DNA of 64,000 nt from Haliea sp040222615. GTDB lineage: Bacteria > Pseudomonadota > Gammaproteobacteria > Pseudomonadales > Halieaceae. The stretch spans positions 22,691-86,690 of the forward strand of contig NZ_JAVKCQ010000019.1 in assembly GCF_040222615.1 (NCBI RefSeq), written 5' to 3'. Below the pieces are notes generated by a model. The model was not told the origin of the DNA. It saw nothing but the letters and a program-made list of their open reading frames with translations, and ran no database searches. Both the position numbers and the translations under genes were made by a program. Positions 8,381 through 16,477 of this stretch are shown piece after piece. The number at the start of each line of letters is the position of its first letter. Positions within the stretch are counted from its first letter, which is position 1.

Positions 8381-10810
8381 ATGAAAACCATCCAGAGTTG
8401 TTTATTGGCGGGCCTGATTACGGTAGCTGTCAGTGGTAATGCCCAGGCACCCGAAGGCGATCTCGCCAGCCGCGCGGCGGAGCTGAAGGAATTCGACATC
8501 GTCCCTTGCCTGCTGCCGCCCCGGGTGCGACGCCTGGGTGGCATCGTCTACCCCGAGCGGCGCCAGCTGACCCATGTCACCGCGAAGGTGTGTGAACTCC
8601 GGGGCGGTGAGTATACGGCCTATGACCGGGCAACACCGGAAGCCTCGGTCGCGTTTTTCCTGCCGCTCGCTGAGGAGGGGGACCCCGCCGCACAAACGCG
8701 TCTGGGCGAGGTCTACCAGTACCTGTTCGCAGAGCCCCGCTATAACGACGCCATGGTCTGGTACCAGCGAGCGGCTGAACAGGACGATGTTACCGCCCTG
8801 CGCCGGCTCGCCCACCTGCACGAAAACGGTCTCGGGGTGGAGCGCGACCCGCTGCTGGCAACCAACCTGTGGCGGCAGGCTACCGGGATGGGGGACGCGC
8901 TGGTGCTGGCCTCGGACGCGGAGGCTGCCAGAACGGCGGCGGAGCAGCGCGTGGAGCAGTTGACCGGCCAGTTGCGCACCCGCAATGCCGAGGCCGATGC
9001 CCTGCGCCTGGAGCTGGCGGACGCCCAGGCCGGGCTCGCGGAGCGGCGCAATGCCCTGCTCGGTGCCTCCGGGGAGGTGGCTGTGCTGCGCCAGCAACTC
9101 GCCCGGGCCCGCGAGCAGCAAGCACCGGATGACAGTGGCCGGGTGGCGGCGCTGGAGCGTGACCTGCGAGAAAAACAGCAGCTGCTTGAGGATCAGCAGT
9201 TCCAGCTGGAAAGTCTGGAAGCGACTCTCGATGCCAGGCAGGCAACCCTGGTGGCCAGTGTGCGCCAGGTAGAGCTGGAAAACCGGCGCCTGCAGGGTGA
9301 GCTTGAGCGAGTATCCGCCATGTCGGAGCTGGAGCTGGCAGAAGCCCGCAACGCGCTGTCCTCGCGTGACCAGGAGGTGGCGGAGCTGCAGCGCCAGCGC
9401 GCCGGGCTGGCTGCGGAAGCGGAAGCCGGGCAGCAGGCGCTCGCCGCCATGGATGCCCAGCTTGCGGCGCTGCGGAATGCGGCCGACAGCAGCGAGCGGG
9501 CCCGGGAGGAGGCCCGCCAGCTGACCGCCGAGCGGCAGCGCCAGGCGGAAGCGCTCGCCGCCAGTCGCGAGCAGATAGCGACATTGCAGGGCGCCCTGGC
9601 CGGCAAGCAGTCGGAGGCAGAGTCCCTGCGGGACGAGCTGGCGACAGCGCTCGATGAACGGCAGAGGGCGGAGGCGAAACTGGCGCAGACCGAGTCGGCC
9701 CTGGTGCAGTTGCGCCAGCAGGAGTCTGCCGCCAGCGTGGAGAGAGCAAAGCTGCAGAACGCCGTGGCGCTGGCCCGCAGTGAGCGCGACCAGCTCGCGG
9801 CGGCTGTGGCCGCTGCCGGTAGCGGGGAATCCAGCCGCAGCACGGAGCTGGCGCAGCTGCGCCGGCAACTGGACGAGCGCGACACCCTGCTCGCCCGGCA
9901 GGAATCCAGACTGGCCGAGGTGGACGCGGAGGCCAAGCGTTACCAGCGCGAAGTCGCCCAGCTGCGGGAGCAATGGAGCCTGCAGGTCGCGACCCGCAGC
10001 GTGCTGGAACCCCTGCCGGATACCTCCCGCATCCGTATCCCGGGAGATATCAAGCTGGGCAAGTTTTATGCCCTGGTCATCGGCAACAACAACTATCAGC
10101 ATCTGCGCCAGCTCACGTTCGCCCACAATGATGCCAGTGCCGTACACGAGGTGTTGACCCAGCGTTACCGGTTCCAGTCAGAGCTGCTGCTGGACGCCAC
10201 CCGTGGCGACATCTTCCGCCGGGTGGACGCGCTGAAGGAGACTCTCAAGCCAGAGGATTCCCTGCTGATCTACTACGCCGGGCACGGCTCGGAGGATGGC
10301 ACTGACAGTTACTGGATGGGTGTCGACGCGACCTCGGCCTCACCCGGCGCCCAGGAAATGTACGGCGTCTCCAGCAGTGCCCTGGCGCGCTGGCTGGCGC
10401 TGTTGCCCGCCAACCATGTGCTGGTGATCGCTGACTCCTGTTATTCGGGGCGCGGCATAGTCACTTCCGGAGGCATCAAGCTGCGGCAGGACGAAATCGA
10501 ACAGAACCTGAAGTTTTACCTGCAGAACCGCGCCCGCACGGTACTGACCTCCGGTGGCGTCGTGCCGGTGCCGGACGGCGGTGCGGGTAACCATTCGGTG
10601 TTTACCAAGGCCCTGGTGGGTTTGCTCAACCAGAACACGGGTGTCCTGTTCGACAATGACCTCTATGCCCACATGAAGGAACGCGTGCGGCATGGCACGG
10701 AGTCCAACATGGCCGTTCCGGAGCCGATTTTCGGCCGGATCGAGATCAATAACGGTCACGGCTCCGGGCAGTTTGCCTTCCTGCACCCGAACCTCGTGGG
10801 GCGGCGTTAG
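8381..10810 (+). CDS. Exported caspase-like (C14/metacaspase) protease with Sel1 repeats and coiled coil
   Basis: 809 residues from ATG 8381, which has an excellent AGGAGGG site at 8364-8370. The open frame extends far upstream, but that part lies inside the kinase gene in another frame. Residues 1-23 form a signal peptide ending in GNAQA. Sel1/TPR-type repeats cover about 88-180 (TRLGEVYQYL, LAHLHENGLGVERDP). A very long Ala/Glu/Gln/Arg-rich coiled coil covers about 185-540. A caspase fold runs from about 555 (GKFYALVIGNNNYQ) to 800. The catalytic dyad is His635 in YYAGHG and Cys687 in IADSCYSG. It is likely secreted to the periplasm and paired with the preceding membrane kinase. Family members cleave proteins, often after basic residues; the target is unknown. 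Confidence 0.92.
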   Translation: MKTIQSCLLAGLITVAVSGNAQAPEGDLASRAAELKEFDIVPCLLPPRVRRLGGIVYPERRQLTHVTAKVCELRGGEYTAYDRATPEASVAFFLPLAEEGDPAAQTRLGEVYQYLFAEPRYNDAMVWYQRAAEQDDVTALRRLAHLHENGLGVERDPLLATNLWRQATGMGDALVLASDAEAARTAAEQRVEQLTGQLRTRNAEADALRLELADAQAGLAERRNALLGASGEVAVLRQQLARAREQQAPDDSGRVAALERDLREKQQLLEDQQFQLESLEATLDARQATLVASVRQVELENRRLQGELERVSAMSELELAEARNALSSRDQEVAELQRQRAGLAAEAEAGQQALAAMDAQLAALRNAADSSERAREEARQLTAERQRQAEALAASREQIATLQGALAGKQSEAESLRDELATALDERQRAEAKLAQTESALVQLRQQESAASVERAKLQNAVALARSERDQLAAAVAAAGSGESSRSTELAQLRRQLDERDTLLARQESRLAEVDAEAKRYQREVAQLREQWSLQVATRSVLEPLPDTSRIRIPGDIKLGKFYALVIGNNNYQHLRQLTFAHNDASAVHEVLTQRYRFQSELLLDATRGDIFRRVDALKETLKPEDSLLIYYAGHGSEDGTDSYWMGVDATSASPGAQEMYGVSSSALARWLALLPANHVLVIADSCYSGRGIVTSGGIKLRQDEIEQNLKFYLQNRARTVLTSGGVVPVPDGGAGNHSVFTKALVGLLNQNTGVLFDNDLYAHMKERVRHGTESNMAVPEPIFGRIEINNGHGSGQFAFLHPNLVGRR

Positions 10811-10864
10811 GCCGGGTTCAGGCCTCGCCCTGGTGCGGCAGAAGCTGTACCCGGGCGGTTGAGC

Positions 10865-11365
10865 TCAACCGGGCATACTGTTGCCGGCCCACACCACCTT
10901 TTCATACTCTCCGGAGAAATCCTTGATCAGGGCCGAGCGTACGAGGAACTGACTGGCGGTGATCAGCCAGTGGCCGTCGATCCGCTGGAATTCATCGAAA
11001 TAGTGGCCGCCGAGTTGTACGCTGGTCTTGTCCCGGGTGTTGATGCTGTGAAAACGCAGCCCCACTCGCGCAGTTGCCGAGTCCGGTCCGGTCAGGTCGA
11101 CAATCATGTTCTCTGCGTGATGCATGTCCACGATGTGGTCGTGGCAGCCGAGCTCGACAAAAACGGCGACAAAGTCCTCCCGGGTCCCGAACTGGCCGAT
11201 ATGGCCAAAGTTGATTGCAATGGAGCCGGGAGCGAAGCAGTCCCGCACCACCTCCGGCTGTTTGTCGTCGCAGGCGTTGAGGTAGCGGAACTTCAGGGTA
11301 CGAATGGCTTCCTTGTCCTGCAGTGCGCGGATCTGCGCCGCGAGTTCCTGATCCTTTTCTTGCAT
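10865..11365 (-). CDS. SnoaL-like / NTF2-fold protein
   Basis: A 166-residue protein with the SnoaL-like (NTF2 cone) fold pattern. It has an N-terminal helical segment IRALQDKEAIRTLKFRYLNA, then DCFAPGSIAINFGHIGQFGT and a C-terminal DGHWLITASQFLVRS strand. Relatives include scytalone dehydratase-like and ring-hydroxylating beta-subunit-like proteins that bind small hydrophobic ligands. His residues in CHDHIVDMHHAEN lie where the catalytic pocket of this fold is. It is convergent with the caspase-like gene and not obviously operonic with epmB, so the role is unassigned. Confidence 0.75.
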   Translation of the reverse strand: MQEKDQELAAQIRALQDKEAIRTLKFRYLNACDDKQPEVVRDCFAPGSIAINFGHIGQFGTREDFVAVFVELGCHDHIVDMHHAENMIVDLTGPDSATARVGLRFHSINTRDKTSVQLGGHYFDEFQRIDGHWLITASQFLVRSALIKDFSGEYEKVVWAGNSMPG

Positions 11366-11414
11366 GGGTGGTTTCCTTGGCAGAAGTTTCGGGTTTGCAG
11401 TTTAACGCCCCGGA

Positions 11415-12461
11415 TCAAACCGGCAGCATGACCTTCGCCGGCGCGCCGGCGACTTCCCGCACCAGTCGCGGGACCAGATAACCCGGCAGTGTCGCGCTGA
11501 TCTCCCGGTGCAGTGCCCGGGCCCGCTCGGCGCTGACCTCGAAGTGCGCGGCACCCGTTACCCGGTCCAGGAGGTGCAGGTAGTAGGGCAGCGCACCGGC
11601 CTCGAACAGGCGCTCGCTGAGCCGGGACAGTGCAGTTGCGCTGTCGTTGATCCCGGACAGCAGCACCGCCTGGTTCAGCAGGGTCATGCCGTGTTGGCGG
11701 ATCATGGCAAAGGCGCCCGCCACCTCGCTGTCAATCTCATTGCCATGGTTGCAGTGCACCACGATCACGGTTTTGAGCTGCGGGCTGGACAGGGCGTCCA
11801 GCAGTTCCGGCGTGACCCGCTGCGGGATGACCACTGGCAGCCTGGTGTGCACGCGCAGTCGCCTGACATGGGGAATCGTGGCCAGCTGCGCTACCAGCTC
11901 TGCCAGCTGGGTATCGCCGGCAACGAGCGGGTCACCGCCGCTGAGGATCACTTCACTGATACTGGGGTCGCGCCTGATGTAGTCCAGCGCCGATGACCAT
12001 TCGCTGCGGCTGTTCTGGTTGTCCGCGTAGGGAAAGTGGCGTCGGAAACAGTAGCGACAGTGAATGGCGCAGCTGCCGGTAACCAGCAGCAGCAGCCGTC
12101 CGCGATACTTGTGGATAATGCCGGGGTGCGGATTGGCCGCGCCGATTTCCCCGGTGGGGTCCGGGCCAAAGCCAGGCGCCGGCTGCAGCTCCCTGACCCC
12201 GGCCAGCACCTGCAGCAGCAGGGGGTCCCGGGGGTCGCCGGGAACCATGCGGGTGACAAAAGCCCTCGGTACCCGCAGGGGGAACTGCCGGGCGGCATCG
12301 TCGCTCCAGCCAAGTTGTTCCGGCTGCAGCTGCAGGGCCTGGCACAGCGCGGCCGGGGAGGTTACCAGGTCGCGCATGGCTGCGCGCCAACCCTGTTCCG
12401 GGTCCGCCGGGGCAGAGGCAATGGTGATTTGCGGCTTGTTAAGGCTGCGGATGGCGGTCAT
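11415..12461 (-). CDS. epmB: EF-P lysine 2,3-aminomutase EpmB
   Basis: 348 residues, the typical size of EpmB/YjeK. This radical SAM, PLP-dependent enzyme makes (R)-beta-lysine, which EpmA attaches to elongation factor P to relieve ribosome stalling at polyproline. The cluster cysteines are C131, C135 and C138 in CAIHCRYCFRR. The PLP lysine is in the C-terminal GAPAKVMLPV (about residue 343). The short C-terminus, compared with catabolic lysine aminomutases, supports EpmB rather than KamA. In many gammaproteobacteria it sits beside efp; neither efp nor epmA is adjacent here. Confidence 0.92.
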   Translation of the reverse strand: MTAIRSLNKPQITIASAPADPEQGWRAAMRDLVTSPAALCQALQLQPEQLGWSDDAARQFPLRVPRAFVTRMVPGDPRDPLLLQVLAGVRELQPAPGFGPDPTGEIGAANPHPGIIHKYRGRLLLLVTGSCAIHCRYCFRRHFPYADNQNSRSEWSSALDYIRRDPSISEVILSGGDPLVAGDTQLAELVAQLATIPHVRRLRVHTRLPVVIPQRVTPELLDALSSPQLKTVIVVHCNHGNEIDSEVAGAFAMIRQHGMTLLNQAVLLSGINDSATALSRLSERLFEAGALPYYLHLLDRVTGAAHFEVSAERARALHREISATLPGYLVPRLVREVAGAPAKVMLPV

Positions 12462-12596
12462 GGCTGGCGGTACAGGCCCGGGAGTTGTTGCCGCCGGTCG
12501 CGGCGTGCAGTCGGATAGTGCTCGAACATCAGTGGCGGGTTCCAGTCTTGGGGGCCCCGGCTGGCCTGCAGCTGTAATGCCGGTGCGCCGGGCGTG

Positions 12597-13880
12597 TCAG
12601 CCCAGGCGATCGCGAAGACTGTAGAATAGCATGCCCGCCACGAGTCCGGGCCAGCGCAACAGGGTGCCGCCGGGGAACTGGTGGGAGGGTACCCCCGCCA
12701 TGATATCGAAGCGCTCGGCGCTGCCGCTGATGACCTCTGCCAGCAGCTTGCCGGCGAGGGTGGCGATGGGCACACCGTGGCCGGAATAGCCGTGGGCGTA
12801 GAATACCCGCGACGACAGGCGCCCAAAGTCCGGCATCCGGTTCATGGTGATGGCCAGCGTGCCGCCCCAGCCATAGTCGATGCGGGTGTTGGCCAGCTCG
12901 GGATAGATGCGCAGCATGTACTTGCGGACGAAACCCTTGATGTCGGCTGGAAAGCGACGGGTGTAGGACTCGCCGCCGCCAAACAGCAGGCGGTTGTCGG
13001 CGGACAGCTTCCAGTAGTTGACCACGAACAGGGTGTCGGTCATCGAGGTGTCGTCGCGGATCAGCTGCCGCGCCAGCGCCTCGGGCAGTGGTTCCGTAGC
13101 CAGCATGTAGTTGTTGATCGGCATGATTCTGCCGGCGGTGCGCGGTTCCAGCTTTTCCAGGTAGCCGTTGCAGGCTACCACCAGGTAATCGCAGGTCACG
13201 GCGCCGTTACCGGTCTTGACGGTGACCTTGTCGCCCTCGCGGTAGCCGGTCACCCGGCTGCCCTCGTGCAGTTGTGCGCCCAGGTCCCGCGCCGCGCGCG
13301 CCAGCCCGAGGGCATAGTTGAGCGGGTGCAGGTGGCGCGCGCCAGCGTCGAGCGAGGCGCCGTGGAATCCCTGGCCGGAGGTCATGGTCGCCAGTTCCGC
13401 GCGGTCGACATAGCGGATCTGGTCGTAGCCATAAACGCTGTTCAGCTGCTCGACCTCCTCCCTCAGCTCCCGGGCATCGCCGGCTTTTGACGCCACGTGC
13501 AGATTGCCCTGCTTCAGCTCACAATCGATCCGGTGGCTGGCAATCAGTTCGCAAACAGTGTCCACGGCCTCCAGGCCGAGTTGCCAGAGCGCCTGCGCAT
13601 GCTCCAGTCCCACCCACTTTTCCAGTTGCTGCTGGCCCGCACGCTGGCCGGTGCCAACGTGGCCGCCGTTGCGCCCGGACGCGCCCCAGCCGACCCTGTT
13701 TGCTTCCAGCAGGACGACGCTGTAGCCGCGCTGGCGCAGGTGGATGGCCGTGGAGAGCCCGGTGTAGCCGCCCCCCACAATGCAGACGTCAGCCTTGCTG
13801 GTGCCGGCCAGCGCCGGGAACTCCAGCTGCTGGTTGGCGGTGGCTGCGTACCAGGATTCGACGTGGGCTTGGTTTTCCAT
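12597..13880 (-). CDS. FAD-dependent oxidoreductase, gamma-glutamylputrescine oxidase (PuuB)-like
   Basis: 427 residues from ATG 13880; the frame continues upstream, but that ATG starts the conserved MENQAHVESWYAAT region. The FAD-binding motif is DVCIVGGGYTGLSTAIHL, followed by LLEANRVGWGASGRNGGH, characteristic of the DAO/PuuB family. The C-terminal GYSGHGVPIATLAGKLLAE motif is also typical. These enzymes oxidise gamma-glutamylated polyamines or related secondary amines. It is divergent from a PuuA-like glutamine synthetase homologue 115 bp away, which strongly supports a polyamine (putrescine) utilisation role. Other DAO-family substrates cannot be excluded. Confidence 0.88.
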   Translation of the reverse strand: MENQAHVESWYAATANQQLEFPALAGTSKADVCIVGGGYTGLSTAIHLRQRGYSVVLLEANRVGWGASGRNGGHVGTGQRAGQQQLEKWVGLEHAQALWQLGLEAVDTVCELIASHRIDCELKQGNLHVASKAGDARELREEVEQLNSVYGYDQIRYVDRAELATMTSGQGFHGASLDAGARHLHPLNYALGLARAARDLGAQLHEGSRVTGYREGDKVTVKTGNGAVTCDYLVVACNGYLEKLEPRTAGRIMPINNYMLATEPLPEALARQLIRDDTSMTDTLFVVNYWKLSADNRLLFGGGESYTRRFPADIKGFVRKYMLRIYPELANTRIDYGWGGTLAITMNRMPDFGRLSSRVFYAHGYSGHGVPIATLAGKLLAEVISGSAERFDIMAGVPSHQFPGGTLLRWPGLVAGMLFYSLRDRLG

Positions 13881-13995
13881 GCGGGCATTATACGGACGCG
13901 CTTGCCATCTGCTGCATAACACGTTAGGGGTAGCCCCCTTGCGGCCTGAATTGCACTGCTGCGATACTGACTGCTTCCCGCGTTGTGGATCCCGT

Positions 13996-15345
13996 ATGAA
14001 AACCGATACCCAAGCCATTCAAGAGTGGCTCAAGCAGCACAAGATTTCCGAAGTGGAGTGCCTGGTTCCCGATATGACGGGCAACGCCCGCGGCAAGTTC
14101 ATCCCGGCGCACCAGTTTCTCAGCATGGGGGATCCGAAGCTGCCGGAAAGCATCATGATCCAGACGGTTACCGGGGAATACTCCGACGAGCACTGGGATT
14201 TCGTCGAGCCAACCGACGCCGACATGATCCTGAAGCCTGACCTGGATACCTTGCGCGTGGTGCCCTGGGCCCGCGAACCCACCGCCCAGATCATCCACGA
14301 CTGTTACAAGATGAACGGGGAGCGGCACCCCCTGTCCACCCGCAACGTCCTGCGGCACATCCTTGATCTTTACGCGGCCGAGGGTTTGCAGCCGGTGGTG
14401 GCGCCGGAAGTGGAGTTTTACCTGGTGGCCAAGAACACCGACCCGGACTACGAGCTGATGCCGCCCAAGGGCCGCTCGGGTCGCCGGGAGTCGGCGCGGC
14501 TGTCCTACAGTATCGATGCGGTCGCCGAGTTCGAGGACTTCGTGGAGGACATGTACGACTACGCGGATGAGCAGAAGCTGCAGGTCGACACCCTGATTCA
14601 CGAGAACGGCGCCGCCCAGATGGAGATCAATTTCCTCCACGGCGATGCCATGAGCCTGGCCGACCAGGTCTTCGTGTTCAAGCGCACGGTGCGGGAGACC
14701 GCCCACAAGCACGGCATGTACGCCACCTTCATGGCCAAGCCCATGCAGCGCGAGCCCGGCAGCGCCATGCACATCCACCAGAGTGTGGTCCGGGTGGATA
14801 CCGGCGAGAACATTTTCGCCGAAAAGGATGGCACCCACACGCCGGCCTTCCTGTCCTATATTGCCGGCCTGCAGCGCTACACGCCGGAGCTGATCAGCCT
14901 GTATGCGCCCAACGTGAATTCCTATCGTCGCCTGGCCCCGGAAATCTCCGCGCCCATCAATCTCAATTGGGGCATGGACAACCGCACGACCGCGTTCCGG
15001 GTGCCCTGGGGGCCGCCGGAGGCTACCCGGGTGGAGAACCGCTTCCCCGGCGCTGACGCCAACCCCTACCTGGCCATTGCGGCCACCCTGGCCAGCGGCT
15101 ATCTGGGCATGAAGCAGGGCTTGACGCCAACCCAGCCGCACCAGGGCACGGCCAATGAAGATGATGTCGAGGTGGCGCGAACGCTGGAGGAAGGGCTGCG
15201 CAACCTGCACAATACGCCCGAGCTGCAGGACATGATCGGCGACCTGTTCCTGCGCGCCTATGCGGCGGTGAAGCTGGACGAGTTCGAGGAGTTCAACCGC
15301 GTCATCAGTTCCTGGGAGCGCGAGCACCTGCTGCTGCAGGTCTAG
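13996..15345 (+). CDS. Glutamine synthetase family protein, gamma-glutamylputrescine synthetase (PuuA)-like
   Basis: 449 residues from ATG 13996 (an upstream in-frame extension overlaps the divergent oxidase and is not credible). The N-terminal beta-grasp contains VECLVPDMTGNARGKFIPA. Glutamine-synthetase catalytic motifs follow: APEVEFYLV for metal binding, NGAAQMEINF, and GSAMHIHQSV with the ATP/metal histidine. NRFPGADANPYLAIAATLA lies near the C-terminus. Length and NW...MDNRTTAFR agree with type III/PuuA-like ligases that couple glutamate to amines. Its divergent PuuB-like partner makes gamma-glutamylation of polyamines the likely step. Aldehyde dehydrogenase and PuuD genes of the full pathway are not in the window. 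Confidence 0.88.
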   Translation: MKTDTQAIQEWLKQHKISEVECLVPDMTGNARGKFIPAHQFLSMGDPKLPESIMIQTVTGEYSDEHWDFVEPTDADMILKPDLDTLRVVPWAREPTAQIIHDCYKMNGERHPLSTRNVLRHILDLYAAEGLQPVVAPEVEFYLVAKNTDPDYELMPPKGRSGRRESARLSYSIDAVAEFEDFVEDMYDYADEQKLQVDTLIHENGAAQMEINFLHGDAMSLADQVFVFKRTVRETAHKHGMYATFMAKPMQREPGSAMHIHQSVVRVDTGENIFAEKDGTHTPAFLSYIAGLQRYTPELISLYAPNVNSYRRLAPEISAPINLNWGMDNRTTAFRVPWGPPEATRVENRFPGADANPYLAIAATLASGYLGMKQGLTPTQPHQGTANEDDVEVARTLEEGLRNLHNTPELQDMIGDLFLRAYAAVKLDEFEEFNRVISSWEREHLLLQV

Positions 15346-15358
15346 GGGGGGCCAGGAC

Positions 15359-16201
15359 ATGGTGGCGAACGGCAATATCTTTGGCAGTGACCGACGCTAC
15401 CAGCTGTTCACTGCGGTCAAGTACCTTACCTTTGTCCTGCTCGGCATCAACGCCTACCTGTTCCTGCAGGAGGAGTTGCTGACGCTTTCCCACATGGGTG
15501 GCGGGGCCATTCCCTGGAGTCATCTGGTGCAGGTGTTCTCCGCCACCATCGATCCCGCCGCCTGGGTTGTGCTGTTGCTGCTGTTCGAGCTGGAGACCTC
15601 GGTCCTCGACGATCGCCGGATTCACGGGCCCGTGCGCTGGGCTCTGCACGGGATCCGGGGCCTGTGCGTCATCGCCATCGTCTACGCCTTCACCGGCTAT
15701 TACGCGGAGGTGGGCCCCCTCTACGATGTCATCCCCTTCGCCGTGAACGCGTGTGCGCTGGTGGACCAGTCATGGTCGCTGCTGGTCAGCCTGGATGATT
15801 TTGCACCCCTGGATGCGGCCAGTTGCGCATCTCTGGGGAGTGAGGTCTACCAGCTGCAGGGGTTCAACGTTCTCGCCGCTGCCGACAATCTCGAAGCTGC
15901 CCGGCGCCTGGCCTGGGTCGACGTGGTCAACGCCGGCGTCTGGATCCTGGTGGTCGTCGTGCTGGAGATTGAGGTGCGGCTGCAGTTGCGGGGCAGGCTC
16001 TCGGCATCCATTCTCGAGCTCAATAAATATCTCAAGGTGGCGCTCTACGGCCTGCTGTTTATCGCCGCGGCCTACTGGGGTGTGGCCGGTGACTTTCTCG
16101 ATTTCTGGGACGCGTCCCTGTGGTTGTTTGCCTTTATTTTCATTGAGTTGAACGTTTTCGAGTGGCAGTACGAGTCACGCCGGGACGCCGCGGCGGCCTG
16201 A
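15359..16201 (+). CDS. Multi-pass membrane protein of unknown function
   Basis: 280 residues with roughly six to seven hydrophobic segments. These include VKYLTFVLLGINAYLFL (about 20-36), AAWVVLLLLFELE, LHGIRGLCVIAIVYAFTGYY, VNAGVWILVVVVLEIEV, YLKVALYGLLFIAAAYWGV and LWLFAFIFIELNVFEW. It starts 13 bases after the PuuA-like gene on the same strand, so it is probably in that transcript. I do not recognise a functional family. No conserved catalytic or transporter motif is apparent. A link to polyamine metabolism is only positional. Confidence 0.75.
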   Translation: MVANGNIFGSDRRYQLFTAVKYLTFVLLGINAYLFLQEELLTLSHMGGGAIPWSHLVQVFSATIDPAAWVVLLLLFELETSVLDDRRIHGPVRWALHGIRGLCVIAIVYAFTGYYAEVGPLYDVIPFAVNACALVDQSWSLLVSLDDFAPLDAASCASLGSEVYQLQGFNVLAAADNLEAARRLAWVDVVNAGVWILVVVVLEIEVRLQLRGRLSASILELNKYLKVALYGLLFIAAAYWGVAGDFLDFWDASLWLFAFIFIELNVFEWQYESRRDAAAA

Positions 16202-16243
16202 GGCCGCCCATCGCCGGCGGGGCAGCCCCGGCGCCATGGCGGT

Positions 16244-16450
16244 CTAGAAATTCTCGTCCAGCCCGATGTGTTCCACACGGGGATAGGGTTGCCAGCTGAA
16301 CACCTGCTGGTGGTCGCAGATCATGCAGCGGTGGTCGATCGCGCCGGTTTTGGGGTCCATGTCGCCGCAGGCAGCCATCATGCCCTTGCCACAGGCATCG
16401 CAGACATAGTTGACTTCGATGGGCCTGACTTCTCGCTTCAGCTCCGGCAT
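16244..16450 (-). CDS. Small zinc-ribbon-like protein
   Basis: 68 residues with two CxxC pairs, VCDACGKGM and RCMICDHQQ, spaced like a rubredoxin-type zinc ribbon, so metal binding is likely. The N-terminus reads KREVRPIEVNYVCDACG. It lies 27 bp downstream of the radical SAM gene on the same strand, so it may be co-transcribed. The function is unknown; such ribbons commonly serve as small nucleic-acid or protein adaptors. Confidence 0.7.
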   Translation of the reverse strand: MPELKREVRPIEVNYVCDACGKGMMAACGDMDPKTGAIDHRCMICDHQQVFSWQPYPRVEHIGLDENF

Positions 16451-16477
16451 ATCCGGTACTCCTGGTTTCTGGGCCGC

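Noticed and set aside
8402..10147. 581-residue minus-strand open frame antisense to the caspase-like gene
   Set aside because: It is a shadow of GC-rich coiled-coil coding: Leu/Gln/Arg-rich, no start signal, no recognisable domain, and fully overlapped by a well-supported gene.
13924..15375. 483-residue minus-strand open frame antisense to the PuuA-like gene
   Set aside because: It is the shadow of a well-conserved glutamine-synthetase-family gene.
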